From assembly GCA_947577075.1 (NCBI GenBank), contig CANPTW010000013.1:1-56294 (forward strand): 56,294 nucleotides of DNA, in the 5' to 3' direction. A program made the translations under genes and the position numbers. This stretch comes from an uncultured Oscillibacter sp. (GTDB lineage Bacteria > Bacillota > Clostridia > Oscillospirales > Oscillospiraceae). Below are positions 41,551 to 49,185 of the stretch, in pieces. The notes under the pieces were generated by a model. It did not search any database. It saw nothing but the letters and a program-made list of their open reading frames with translations, and was not told the origin of the DNA. How positions within the stretch are numbered: the first letter of the stretch is position 1; each line of letters starts with the position of its first letter.

Positions 41551-42444
41551 ATGGAATTGTTTCACAGCGCACACAGGAAGGGCCCCTATTTTGAGGGCTG
41601 GTACTTCAAGCACCAGAACCCGCAGGGGCAGACCCTTGCGCTGATTCCCGCGTTCCATGCCGGCAAAGAGGGGCGCCGCACCGCCTCCCTCCAGATTATT
41701 TCAAAGGAGCAGGCGTGGTGGCTGGAGTACCCGGAGGCACAGCTGCAAGTTTCCCGGCAGTCCTTTCAGGTGCAGCTTGGGCAGTCCAGCTTCGGCCGGC
41801 AGGGAACGGACCTCCACATCCGGGGGGACGGCCTTTCTCTCTGCGGCACCCTGCGCTACGGTCCATTCACCGCTCTGCGGTCCGACATCATGGGGCCGTT
41901 TCGGTTTTTCGCGGGGATGCAGTGCTCCCACGGCGTGATCAGCATGGGGCATTCCCTGAGCGGAACCCTGGAGGTGAACGGCGAACGCCTGGATTTCTCC
42001 GACGGGACCGGGTATATCGAGACGGACCGGGGCCGCTCCTTCCCCAGCAGATACCTTTGGACGCAGTGCGCCTGGGGCGGGGCGGAGCGCGGCGGCCTGA
42101 TGCTTGCCATTGCAGCGGTTCCCCTGCCGGTGGGCGGCTTCACCGGCTGCATCTGCTCCGTTCTGCACTGCGGCCGGGAATACCGCCTGGCAACCTACCG
42201 GGGCGCCAGGATCGAGGCGTGGTCCGCCTCCGGCGCGGCAATCCGCCAGGGGAAGTACCGCCTGGAGGTCCAATTGCTGGACGGGCGGCGGCAGGCCCTC
42301 CGCGCCCCGGTGGAGGGGCGTATGGAGCGCACCATCCACGAGAGCCTCTGCGGGGAGCTGCGCTGCCGCCTCTGGCGCGGAAAAGACCTTCTGTTTCAGC
42401 ATAGGGACCAGACCGCCAGCTTTGAGTATTTCCCGGGGGACTGA
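41551..42444 (+). CDS. Tocopherol cyclase-like (lipocalin/SVF1-type) protein
   Basis: The 297-aa protein has the RKGPYFEGWYFKHQ signature near the N terminus that defines the tocopherol-cyclase-like family. Beta-rich repeats follow (LRSDIMGPFRFFAGMQCSHG, DGTGYIETDRGRSFPSRYLW), typical of a double calycin barrel. Bacteria without tocopherol carry such genes too; they probably bind or modify a hydrophobic ligand. There is no signal peptide. Start choice: ATG at 41551 with GGGGTGAT 7 bp upstream; GTG 41539 or ATG 41542/41545 are possible. Confidence 0.85.
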   Translation: MELFHSAHRKGPYFEGWYFKHQNPQGQTLALIPAFHAGKEGRRTASLQIISKEQAWWLEYPEAQLQVSRQSFQVQLGQSSFGRQGTDLHIRGDGLSLCGTLRYGPFTALRSDIMGPFRFFAGMQCSHGVISMGHSLSGTLEVNGERLDFSDGTGYIETDRGRSFPSRYLWTQCAWGGAERGGLMLAIAAVPLPVGGFTGCICSVLHCGREYRLATYRGARIEAWSASGAAIRQGKYRLEVQLLDGRRQALRAPVEGRMERTIHESLCGELRCRLWRGKDLLFQHRDQTASFEYFPGD

Positions 42445-42613
42445 CTGCCGCCGCCGGCAGGGCGTTCGTTCTCCCGGCGGCCGGTTCCCTCCCCCGGCTG
42501 CGGCAGCCGGGTGTTTGCCCCGGCCCGGCGTTCCGCGGCGGGCCTTGCCCCGCGGCGTGCTGCGCCCCCTGAGGGGAGAAAATTTGTGCGCGCCCCGCAA
42601 GGAACCGCGGCGT

Positions 42614-42826
42614 TTACCAATACGGCCGCGGGTCCTCCGCCAGCCCAAGCAGATAGTCAATGCTGGTATGATAAAACCGCGCCAGCGCAATCAGCGCTCC
42701 GCTGGGAATGTCCAGCCCTCCGCTCTCATACCGGGAATAGGTCGCCTGGGAGACGTGAAGCAGCTCCGCCAAAACCCGCTGGGGCAGATCCCGGTCCTCC
42801 CGGAGATCCCGCAGCCGTTGGTACAT
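42614..42826 (-). CDS. XRE-family transcriptional regulator
   Basis: This 70-aa protein is a single helix-turn-helix domain (LRDLREDRDLPQRVLAELL, then HVSQATYSRYESGGLDIP and the IDYLLGLAEDP end). The ATG at 42826 follows GGGAGGAG, which excludes a longer frame to 42910. A perfect palindrome upstream is probably its operator; it is divergent from the 57-aa gene. Confidence 0.92.
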   Translation of the reverse strand: MYQRLRDLREDRDLPQRVLAELLHVSQATYSRYESGGLDIPSGALIALARFYHTSIDYLLGLAEDPRPYW

Positions 42827-42927
42827 GTCCCGCTCCTCCCTTTCCCGGGGGCCGTCCGCAGAGAACCCGCCCGGATTCCGGCGGCCTGCGGACCGCCCCC
42901 GCGTTTCCAATTCTTTTCCATTTTAGG

Positions 42928-42946
42928 ATATGCAAAAATTGCATAT
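42928..42946. promoter_or_regulatory. Palindromic operator between XRE and the 57-aa gene
   Basis: ATATGCAA and TTGCATAT flank AAA. The right edge touches the -35 box of the rightward promoter. Confidence 0.75.
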
Positions 42947-42974
42947 TGATTTTTATACGAAAATCGCATAAAAT
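42946..42974 (+). promoter_or_regulatory. Promoter of the 57-aa gene
   Basis: TTGATT (42946-42951) and TAAAAT (42969-42974) are 17 bp apart and adjoin the palindrome. Confidence 0.65.
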
Positions 42975-43010
42975 GGAACGGGATTTGAAAACGGGGGAAG
43001 GGGGATCGCG

Positions 43011-43184
43011 TTGCCTGAGAGAAAACAGGAGGAGCGCCGGGTCTGGAGGGTCTGGGTGGACACCCGGCGGCGAGTGGTCTCCTTTCACGAGGCCCCGGGC
43101 TGCCAGCTGCTGGAGTTCCGCAGCTATGAGCTTTTTCAAAGCTGCATTGACGGCTACACCGCCCAGCGGTACCGCTACCAATAA
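43011..43184 (+). CDS. 57-aa protein divergent from the XRE regulator
   Basis: A TTG start at 43011 with GGAAGGGGG upstream opens a 57-residue frame: MPERKQEERRVWRVWVDTRR, a VVSFHEAPGCQLLEF strand pair, and the end TAQRYRYQ. It is basic and beta/alpha with no membrane part. It was not recognised. The shared operator and convergent codon style support it as a real gene controlled by the XRE protein. Confidence 0.65.
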   Translation: MPERKQEERRVWRVWVDTRRRVVSFHEAPGCQLLEFRSYELFQSCIDGYTAQRYRYQ

Positions 43185-43202
43185 AAAAGTCGCCGGGGAC
43201 GG

Positions 43203-43230
43203 TTGACAAACGGAAAAAACGTGATATCAT
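43203..43230 (+). promoter_or_regulatory. Promoter of the T-box/ileS transcript
   Basis: TTGACA (43203-43208) and TATCAT (43225-43230) are 16 bp apart, so transcription should start near 43237. Confidence 0.8.
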
Positions 43231-43236
43231 AGGGTG

Positions 43237-43815
43237 AAACTGAACATTTGGCGTGGATGAGGACGAGTAACCGGGCAGTACCCTGCCAAGAGAGCCGCCG
43301 TTTCGGTGCGAGGCGGTCAGGACTGACGGTGAAAATCACCTCGGAGCCTCCTGCTGAAAGACGACGCGACATTAGAGCGCTTCTCAAAAATACTGAGAAA
43401 AGTTCAGCGGTTCGGAAATTGCATGGCCGCGTTGTCGTCCTTGACGGGCGCCAGCCCGCCTGCGTCCTCCGCCTTGCCCTGCAATTCCCGCCCTCGCTTC
43501 CTTTTTTCTCATTATTTTAGAGAACTGCTCCAGAATCCATTAAAAATCAGATTGTGCCTGATTTTTTATAGCGCCGGAGGCGCGTTGGATTCTTGTGAAC
43601 CGCGCCGGCGCGCATGGCACGTCGGCCGCCATGAAAATCCTTCCTTTTCATGGTATTGCGGGTCAGTAGGTGTGGACGTGTGACGGGCGTTACTCCGTCG
43701 GCCCGTGTTGGCGGGCGCAGAGGGGCCGCTTCCCGCAAGGGGGCGGCAAGAAGAGTGGTACCGCAGTGCGCAGCGCGCGCCCTGTCTCTTGGGGAGACGG
43801 GGCGCGTTTTTTGAT
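43237..43815 (+). promoter_or_regulatory. T-box riboswitch, Ile specifier, unusually long
   Basis: Stem I features are present: the GATGAGGACGAGTAA K-turn region near 43256, the AGAGAG bulge at 43289, the GGTGCGAGG distal loop, and a specifier loop GTGAAAATCACC with ATC (43335-43337), an isoleucine codon. The T-box sequence AAGAGTGGTACCGCAG lies at 43749-43765. The terminator GCGCCCTGTCTC / GAGACGGGGCGC with a T tract ends near 43812. Uncharged tRNA-Ile should stabilise the antiterminator and switch on the downstream genes. The roughly 390 nt between stem I and the T-box contain several extra hairpins, far more than usual. Confidence 0.92.
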
Positions 43816-43881
43816 TCTCTGGCAAAGCGCGAATACGCGCCGTATTATCTCTGCCTATTATACAAAAAGGAGGCGTTGAAA

Positions 43882-44400
43882 GTGGAGCTGCCGGCCCATA
43901 TCAAGCTGGTTTTTGTGGACACGCCGGAGAAATTCCAACCCCTGGCGGCGGACATCGTCCCGCCCTTGATCGGGCTGCTGGGGGACCTTTGCGCCTTGGA
44001 GGAAAAATTTTACGCCCGGGACCAAGCGCAGAAGGCGTCGCGCCCCGGCGGAATCTACGCTACCCAGGCCCACCCCAACAGCACGGCCCTGTGGGAACGC
44101 TACCGCGAGGCTTACACGGCCCTGCTGGACCCCCGCTGTACGGAAAAGCTCTTGGCCCGGCGCCGGGGCTGCTGCCAGAGCATGGGGGACCCGGCGGACT
44201 TCGCCTGCTTGAAGGGCGGGGCGGAGGTCCCCTTCACCATGAAAAGCAGGAGTAAGGCCGTGGTGATCGTCCGGGCCTTCGACGGCTTCGGCAGCGACTG
44301 CCGCTTTGAGCTGAAACCGGAGGCCGGGGCGTGGAGCATCGACAAGGTGTCTCAGAACACCTGCGGAGACGGGCCCTGGCGGACCGACTTCTATTTTTAG
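43882..44400 (+). CDS. Unknown protein under T-box control, upstream of ileS
   Basis: The 172-aa protein begins with a helical region (residues 10-110, with LIGLLGDLCALEEKFY) and ends in a beta-rich part (VPFTMKSRSKAVVIVRAF, DCRFELKPEAGAW, WRTDFYF). This pattern is reminiscent of NTF2-fold or immunity-like domains, but the match is weak. Cysteines are frequent (RRRGCCQSMGD). The GTG at 43882 is preferred because AGGAGG lies 8 bp upstream. It shares the T-box transcript with ileS (53 bp gap), so it responds to isoleucine-tRNA charging. The function is unknown. Confidence 0.75.
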   Translation: MELPAHIKLVFVDTPEKFQPLAADIVPPLIGLLGDLCALEEKFYARDQAQKASRPGGIYATQAHPNSTALWERYREAYTALLDPRCTEKLLARRRGCCQSMGDPADFACLKGGAEVPFTMKSRSKAVVIVRAFDGFGSDCRFELKPEAGAWSIDKVSQNTCGDGPWRTDFYF

Positions 44401-44453
44401 TTTGATCCAGATTTTTAAATACAGATAGCAATATTATAAAGGAGTAATACAAA

Positions 44454-47213
44454 ATGGACTACAACAAGACCATCAACCTGCCGAAGACCGACTTCCCCAT
44501 GCGGGCGGGCCTGCCCAAGCGGGAGCCGGAGATGCTGAAGCGCTGGGAGGCGGAGGACGTCTACCACGAGCTTCTCAAAAAGAACGAGGGCAAGCCCCTC
44601 TTCAACCTCCACGACGGCCCCCCGTTCTCCAACGGGTCCATCCACATGGGCACCGCCATGAACAAGGCCATCAAGGACATCATCACCCGGTCCTACGCCA
44701 TGCGGGGCTACTACACCCCCTATATCCCCGGCTGGGACAACCACGGAATGCCCATCGAATCCAACATCATCAAGCAGAACAAGCTGAACCACAAGGCCAT
44801 GAGCATTCCCGACTTCCGGTCCGCCTGCCACGACTTCGCCGCCCACTATGTGGACGTCCAGCGGGACGCCTTTAAGCGCATCGGCGTCGTCGGCGACTGG
44901 GACCACCCCTATCTCACCATGGACCCCGGCTTCGAGGCCGAGGAGGTGAAGGTCTTCGGGGCCATGTACAAGAAGGGCTATATCTACAAGGGCCTGAAGC
45001 CCGTGTACTGGTGCCCCCACGACGAGACGGCTCTGGCGGAGGCCGAGATCGAGTACCAGGAGGACCCCGTTACCACCGTCTACGTGAAGTTCCCCATGCA
45101 CGACGATTTGGGCAAGCTGGGGGCCTTTGACAAGAGCAAGCTCTTCTTCGTGATCTGGACCACCACCATCTGGACCCTCCCCGGCAACCTGGCCATCGCC
45201 CTCCACCCCGCCGAGAGCTACGCCGTGGTGAAGGCGCCCAACGGCGAGCACTATATCATGGCGGAGGCCCTGACGGAGAAGGTCATGGGCCTGGGGGGCT
45301 TCGACTCCTGGGAGATCGTGGAGACCCACCCCGGCAGCTTCTTCGAGAACATGCTGGCGGACCACCCCTTCCTGCCCAAGACCTCCCGGCTGCTGCTGGC
45401 GGACTACGTCACCATGGACTGCGGCACGGGCTGCGTCCACACGGCCCCGGGCTTCGGCGCGGACGACTACCAGACCTGCCGCCGGTACGGCATGGAGATG
45501 GTGGTCCCCGTGGACGACCAGGGCAAACACACGGACTACGCCGGAAAGTACGCCGGCATGACCACCGACGAATCTAACCCCGTCATCCTCCAGGACATGA
45601 AGGAGAGCGGCATGCTCTTCGCCTCCGAGGACATCGTCCACAGCTATCCCCACTGCTGGCGCTGCAAGAGCCCCATCATCTTCCGGGCCACCCCCCAGTG
45701 GTTCTGCTCCGTGGACAGCTTCAAGGACGAGGCCTGCGCCGCCGCCGACGAGGTCCGCTGGGTGCCCAAGTGGGGCATCGACCGGATGAAGTCCATGATC
45801 CGGGAGCGCTCCGACTGGTGCATTTCCCGCCAGCGCCGCTGGGGCCTGCCCATCCCCGTGGTCTACTGCAAGGACTGCGGCAAGCCCGTGGTGACGGACG
45901 AAAGCATCGCGGCCATCTCCAAGCTCTTCGCGGCGGAGGGCTCCAACGCCTGGTTCGCCAGGGAGGCGGAGGAAATTCTGCCCCAGGGCTTCGCCTGCCC
46001 CCACTGCGGCAAATCCTCCGGCTTTGAGAAGGAGACGGACACCCTGGACGGCTGGTTCGACTCCGGCTCCACCCACTTCGCCGCCATGAAGAAGGACCAG
46101 GGCTTCTGGCCCGCCACCATGTATATGGAGGGCCTGGACCAGTACCGGGGCTGGTTCCAGAGCTCCCTGCTCATCGGCGTGGGCGCCCTGGGCAAGGGCG
46201 CGCCCTTCAAGGAGTGCGTCACCCACGGCTGGACCGTGGACGGCGAGGGCAAGGCCATGCACAAATCCGCCGGAAACGGCATGGACCCCGCCGAGGTCAT
46301 CGACAAATACGGCGCGGACATCCTCCGCCTCTGGGCGGCGAACACGGACTACCACGCCGACGTCCGCTGCTCCCACGAGATCTTCAAGCAGCTCTCCCAG
46401 AACTACCTGAAGTTCCGCAACACCGCCCGGTACTGCCTGGGGAACCTGGACGGCTTCGACCCCAACCACCTCACCGCCCCCGGCGACATGGTGGAGCTGG
46501 ACCGCTGGGCGGTGACCAAGCTGAACGCCCTGATTGAAAAGTGCTTCGCCGCTTACGACGAGTACGAGTTCCTGGCGGCCACCCACGCGGTGAACGACTT
46601 CTGCGTGGTGGAGATGTCCAACTTCTACCTGGACGTGATCAAGGACCGGCTCTACTGCGACGAGAAGGACGGGGCCCTGCGCCGCAGCGCCCAGACGGCC
46701 CTGTACCTGATCCTGGACACCATGACCCGGATCATGGCCCCCATCCTGGCCTTCACCTGCGACGAGATCTGGCAGGCCATGCCCCACCGGGCGGGGGACG
46801 ACGCCCGGAACGTCCTCTTCAACGACATGCACCAGCCCTTCGCGGACTACGCCCTGGACGCCGCCGCCATGGAGCGCTGGGACGTCATCGAGGCCCTGCG
46901 GGACAAGGTGAACGCCGCCCTGGAAAGCGCCCGGGGGGCGAAGACCATCGGCAAGAGCCTGGAGGCCGCCGTCACCCTGACGGTGCCGGAGGAGAACGCC
47001 TGGCTTGCCGACCTGCCGGAGCTGGCGGATCTTCTGATCGTGTCCCAGGCCACGGTGAAGACCGGGGCCGGGGCCGCCGTGGAGGTCCGCAGGGCCGAGG
47101 GCGGCAAGTGTGAGCGGTGCTGGAAGGTGCTGTCCGGCCTGGGCTCCGACCCGGAGCACCCCGCCCTGTGCCCCCGCTGCGCCGCGGCTGTGAAAAACCT
47201 GCCCCAGTTCTGA
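44454..47213 (+). CDS. ileS: Isoleucyl-tRNA synthetase
   Basis: The 919-aa class I synthetase has the HIGH-type motif FSNGSIHMGTAMNK near residue 60 and WIRTT-like editing-domain motifs (FVIWTTTIWTLPGNLA). The KMSKS-equivalent is KAMHKSAGNGMDP near 605, a variant common in clostridia. The C-terminal zinc finger has CERCWKVL and CPRCAA. It charges tRNA-Ile and edits Val. The ATG at 44454 follows AAAGGAG. The T-box specifier ATC agrees with this identity. Confidence 0.97.
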   Translation: MDYNKTINLPKTDFPMRAGLPKREPEMLKRWEAEDVYHELLKKNEGKPLFNLHDGPPFSNGSIHMGTAMNKAIKDIITRSYAMRGYYTPYIPGWDNHGMPIESNIIKQNKLNHKAMSIPDFRSACHDFAAHYVDVQRDAFKRIGVVGDWDHPYLTMDPGFEAEEVKVFGAMYKKGYIYKGLKPVYWCPHDETALAEAEIEYQEDPVTTVYVKFPMHDDLGKLGAFDKSKLFFVIWTTTIWTLPGNLAIALHPAESYAVVKAPNGEHYIMAEALTEKVMGLGGFDSWEIVETHPGSFFENMLADHPFLPKTSRLLLADYVTMDCGTGCVHTAPGFGADDYQTCRRYGMEMVVPVDDQGKHTDYAGKYAGMTTDESNPVILQDMKESGMLFASEDIVHSYPHCWRCKSPIIFRATPQWFCSVDSFKDEACAAADEVRWVPKWGIDRMKSMIRERSDWCISRQRRWGLPIPVVYCKDCGKPVVTDESIAAISKLFAAEGSNAWFAREAEEILPQGFACPHCGKSSGFEKETDTLDGWFDSGSTHFAAMKKDQGFWPATMYMEGLDQYRGWFQSSLLIGVGALGKGAPFKECVTHGWTVDGEGKAMHKSAGNGMDPAEVIDKYGADILRLWAANTDYHADVRCSHEIFKQLSQNYLKFRNTARYCLGNLDGFDPNHLTAPGDMVELDRWAVTKLNALIEKCFAAYDEYEFLAATHAVNDFCVVEMSNFYLDVIKDRLYCDEKDGALRRSAQTALYLILDTMTRIMAPILAFTCDEIWQAMPHRAGDDARNVLFNDMHQPFADYALDAAAMERWDVIEALRDKVNAALESARGAKTIGKSLEAAVTLTVPEENAWLADLPELADLLIVSQATVKTGAGAAVEVRRAEGGKCERCWKVLSGLGSDPEHPALCPRCAAAVKNLPQF

Positions 47214-47248
47214 GGCCCCGGCCCCGCCGCCGCGCACAGCCCCCGGCA

Positions 47249-47285
47249 GCCCAAACGCCCCGCCTTACGGCGGGGCGTTTGGGCT
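47249..47285 (+). terminator. Large hairpin after ileS
   Basis: AGCCCAAACGCCCCGCC pairs perfectly with GGCGGGGCGTTTGGGCT around TTAC. There is no long T tract, but the stem strength and position suggest termination or mRNA end protection. Confidence 0.7.
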
Positions 47286-47291
47286 GAACGC

Positions 47292-47360
47292 GAAAAGATT
47301 TCCCGTTCGGCTCCGTTTTCGGCGAAGCCGGAAACGGAGCGGCGGCGGGAATTTCTGAGC
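47292..47360. repeat. tRNA-associated hairpin repeat, copy B
   Basis: The inner stem CGTTTTCGGC / GCCGGAAACG and the outer TTCCCG / CGGGAA pairing match copy A at 16478-16550, down to the exit sequence AATTTCTGAGCTGG. It lies about 160 bp from tRNA-Ser. The rest of 47361-47482 contains no gene. Confidence 0.6.
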
Positions 47361-47482
47361 TGGAGCAGATGCCCGGTTTCGAGGCCCCGGTTTTCAGGTC
47401 TGCACCCAAAACCAAATCGAAGCCCAGCGAAGCGGGTTCGATCTGGAAAGGGGGAGCAGCGAAATGAGCGCGCTCTGACTTT

Positions 47483-47520
47483 AAAAAAAGTCGGAGCAAG
47501 CGATTACAGCTTGCTCCGAC
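47483..47520 (-). terminator. tRNA-Ser terminator
   Basis: On the minus strand GTCGGAGCAAGC pairs with GCTTGCTCCGAC, followed by seven T. It begins 2 bp from the tRNA 3' end. Confidence 0.9.
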
Positions 47521-47521
47521 G

Positions 47522-47612
47522 TGGCGGAGATGGAGGGATTTGAACCCCCGCGCGCCTTGCGGCGCCTACCGGATTTCGAATCCGGACCCTTCAGCCACTT
47601 GGGTACATCTCC
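47522..47612 (-). tRNA. tRNA-Ser (CGA)
   Basis: A 91-nt class II tRNA on the minus strand. The acceptor GGAGATG pairs with CATCTCC, the anticodon loop TTCGAAA gives CGA, there is a long variable arm (GCGCCGCAAGGCGC) and a GGTTCAAATCC T arm, and CCA is encoded. Confidence 0.93.
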
Positions 47613-47639
47613 GGGTCTGCGGGACCGGCCTGCCGCTCT

Positions 47640-47668
47640 ATTATGCCACATTTTTTCCCCCGTTGCAA
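47640..47668 (-). promoter_or_regulatory. tRNA-Ser promoter
   Basis: On the minus strand TTGCAA (47663-47668) and CATAAT (47640-47645) are 17 bp apart, 27 bp before the tRNA. Confidence 0.75.
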
Positions 47669-47694
47669 GAGGGACGGGAAAATTCCCGTCCCTC
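47669..47694. terminator. Hairpin flanking repeat copy 2, left
   Basis: GAGGGACGGGAA and TTCCCGTCCCTC form a perfect palindrome around AA/TT. It is nearly identical to the right-flank hairpin at 47857-47884. Confidence 0.7.
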
Positions 47695-47857
47695 AGCTTG
47701 TCGAAAAACGCATAAAACCGATTCAACGGGAAGGAAGGGTGTGCGCGGGAAACCCAGGAAGGGTTTCCTGCGCCATTTAAATCCCAAGTTTTCAGAACTT
47801 TTTTGAAGTTCTGAAAACTTGCTCAGGCTGGCGAAAAATACGTTTTCGCCAGCCTGA
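47693..47857 (-). repeat. Hairpin-rich dispersed repeat, copy 2
   Basis: Read on the minus strand it starts CTCAGGCTGGCGAAAACG with the CGCCAGCCTG stem, then AAGTTTTCAGAACTT / AAGTTCTGAAAACTT, GATTTAAATGGCGCAGGAA, an AAACCC / GGGTTT stem and CCTTCCTTCCC. It ends CGTTTTTCGACAAGCTGAG. The ends are inverted repeats of each other (CTCAG, one variable base pair, then TGNCGAAAA). The final bases read as a frame FYAFFDKL, like the C terminus of IS1182 transposases. Confidence 0.75.
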
Positions 47858-47884
47858 GGGGCGGGAAAATTCCCGCCCCTTTTT
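47857..47884 (+). terminator. Hairpin flanking repeat copy 2, right
   Basis: AGGGGCGGGAA pairs with TTCCCGCCCCT, followed by TTTT. It differs from the left flank only at a compensating base pair. Confidence 0.75.
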
Positions 47885-48995
47885 ACCGCCCGTAGAAAAA
47901 CGCGTCGCATTTCAGCATCCCGTTGTACAGCTTCCGCTTCTTGTCCGCCGGGCGGCCGAAGCAGCGCTCGAACTCCGTGTGGGAGCTCAGCACGATCACC
48001 CGCCACTTGGGGGGCAGGGCCTCCAGGGCGGCGCCGAAGCGGCGGTAGAGCTCCTCCGCCTCCCGCTTCTCCAGCAGGCGCTCGCCATAGGGGGGATTCG
48101 TCACCAGCTGGCCGTATTCGCCGGTCCGGCGGAACTTCCCCGCGTCCGCCGTTTCAAAGCGCACGCAGTCCTCCACCCCCGCCAGGGCCGCATTGTGCCG
48201 GGCCAGCTCCACCGCCGCCGGGTCGATATCCCCGCCCCAGATGTCATAGCGCCCATGGAACTCCCGGTCCATGGCCTCGTCCGCCGCGTCCATCCACAGC
48301 CTGGGGGCGATGGACCCCCACTTCTGGGCGGCAAAATGCCGGTCCAGGCCCGGGGCCCGGTTCCGGGCGATCAGCGCCGCCTCGATGGGAATGGTGCCGC
48401 TGCCGCAGAAGGGGTCGCAGAAGGGGTCCTTCCCCCGGTAGCGGGACAGCAGCACCAGCGCCGCCGCCAGAGTCTCCCGCAGGGGGGCGCCCATGTTTTG
48501 CGCCCGGTAGCCCCGCTTGTAGAGCCCCTCGCCGGAGGTGTCCAGGTACAGGAAGGCTTGGTCCTTCACGATGGCAAATTGGATCTGGTAACGGCTGCCC
48601 GTCTCCGGCAGAGTCTCGCAGCCGTAGGCGTTCCCCAGCCTCCGGGCCGCGGCCTTTTTCACAATGGCCTGACAGGCGGGAACGGAGTGGAGGGTGGAGT
48701 TCAGGGAGTAGCCCTTCACGGGGAATTCCCCCTCCCGGGGGATAAACTCCTCCCAGGGCAGGGCGAGGACCCCTTGGAACAGGGCCTCAAAGTCCGGGGC
48801 GGGGAAGGACTCCCCCAGCTGCATCAGCACCCGGGCCCCGCAGCGCAGGCCGATGTTCAGCCGGGGAATGTCCGCCAAGGTCCCGCTGCAGTGCACCCGG
48901 CCGTTCTCGGCCCGGACGCCGGGCAGGCCCAGGCGCTTCACCTCGTCGGACACCAGGCGCTCCAGGCCCAGGAGACAGGGAATGGTCAAAGTCAA
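47883..48995 (-). CDS. THUMP-domain RNA methyltransferase (RlmL/YpsC-like)
   Basis: The 370-aa protein has an N-terminal THUMP region (residues 1-155, starting TIPCLLGLERLVSDEVKRLG) and a C-terminal Rossmann methyltransferase. SAM motif DPFCGSGTIPIEAA lies near 190, an acidic loop at GGDIDPAAVELARHN near 260, and the catalytic NPPYGERL near 305. The family makes N2-methylguanine in 23S rRNA. The start is a TTG at 48995 with AGGAGG 9 bp upstream; no nearer ATG exists. Confidence 0.9.
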   Translation of the reverse strand: MTLTIPCLLGLERLVSDEVKRLGLPGVRAENGRVHCSGTLADIPRLNIGLRCGARVLMQLGESFPAPDFEALFQGVLALPWEEFIPREGEFPVKGYSLNSTLHSVPACQAIVKKAAARRLGNAYGCETLPETGSRYQIQFAIVKDQAFLYLDTSGEGLYKRGYRAQNMGAPLRETLAAALVLLSRYRGKDPFCDPFCGSGTIPIEAALIARNRAPGLDRHFAAQKWGSIAPRLWMDAADEAMDREFHGRYDIWGGDIDPAAVELARHNAALAGVEDCVRFETADAGKFRRTGEYGQLVTNPPYGERLLEKREAEELYRRFGAALEALPPKWRVIVLSSHTEFERCFGRPADKKRKLYNGMLKCDAFFYGR

Positions 48996-49128
48996 GGGGG
49001 CCGCCTCCTTTTTGCGATCTCAGAGCCTGTTTACCCGCTCCCCGCCAATCCATACGCGCTGGGATTATGAAACCGGCTCTTACGCCCAGTATACCAGTCC
49101 CCGGCCCGGTTTTCAACACCATCGTCAA

Positions 49129-49176
49129 CGCCGCCGCCCCCCTTCGCAAAGGGGGCGGCGGCGTTTTTCCATAGGG
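49129..49176. terminator. Strong GC hairpin after the symporter gene
   Basis: CGCCGCCCCCCTT pairs with AAGGGGGCGGCG, followed on the plus strand by TTTTT. For the leftward symporter gene the T tract is short, so efficiency is uncertain. Confidence 0.6.
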
Positions 49177-49185
49177 CCGGGCGGC

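Noticed and set aside
44415-47237. 940-codon minus-strand frame across ileS
   Set aside because: It is antisense to IleRS with all motifs intact. Its composition is low-complexity Gly/Val/His.
47361-47482. Possible decayed tRNA next to hairpin copy B
   Set aside because: A GGTTTCGAGGCC segment resembles a T arm, but no acceptor or anticodon stem could be formed.
47521-47715. Small plus-strand ORF starting MAEMEGFEPPRA
   Set aside because: It reads antisense through tRNA-Ser, another typical false call.
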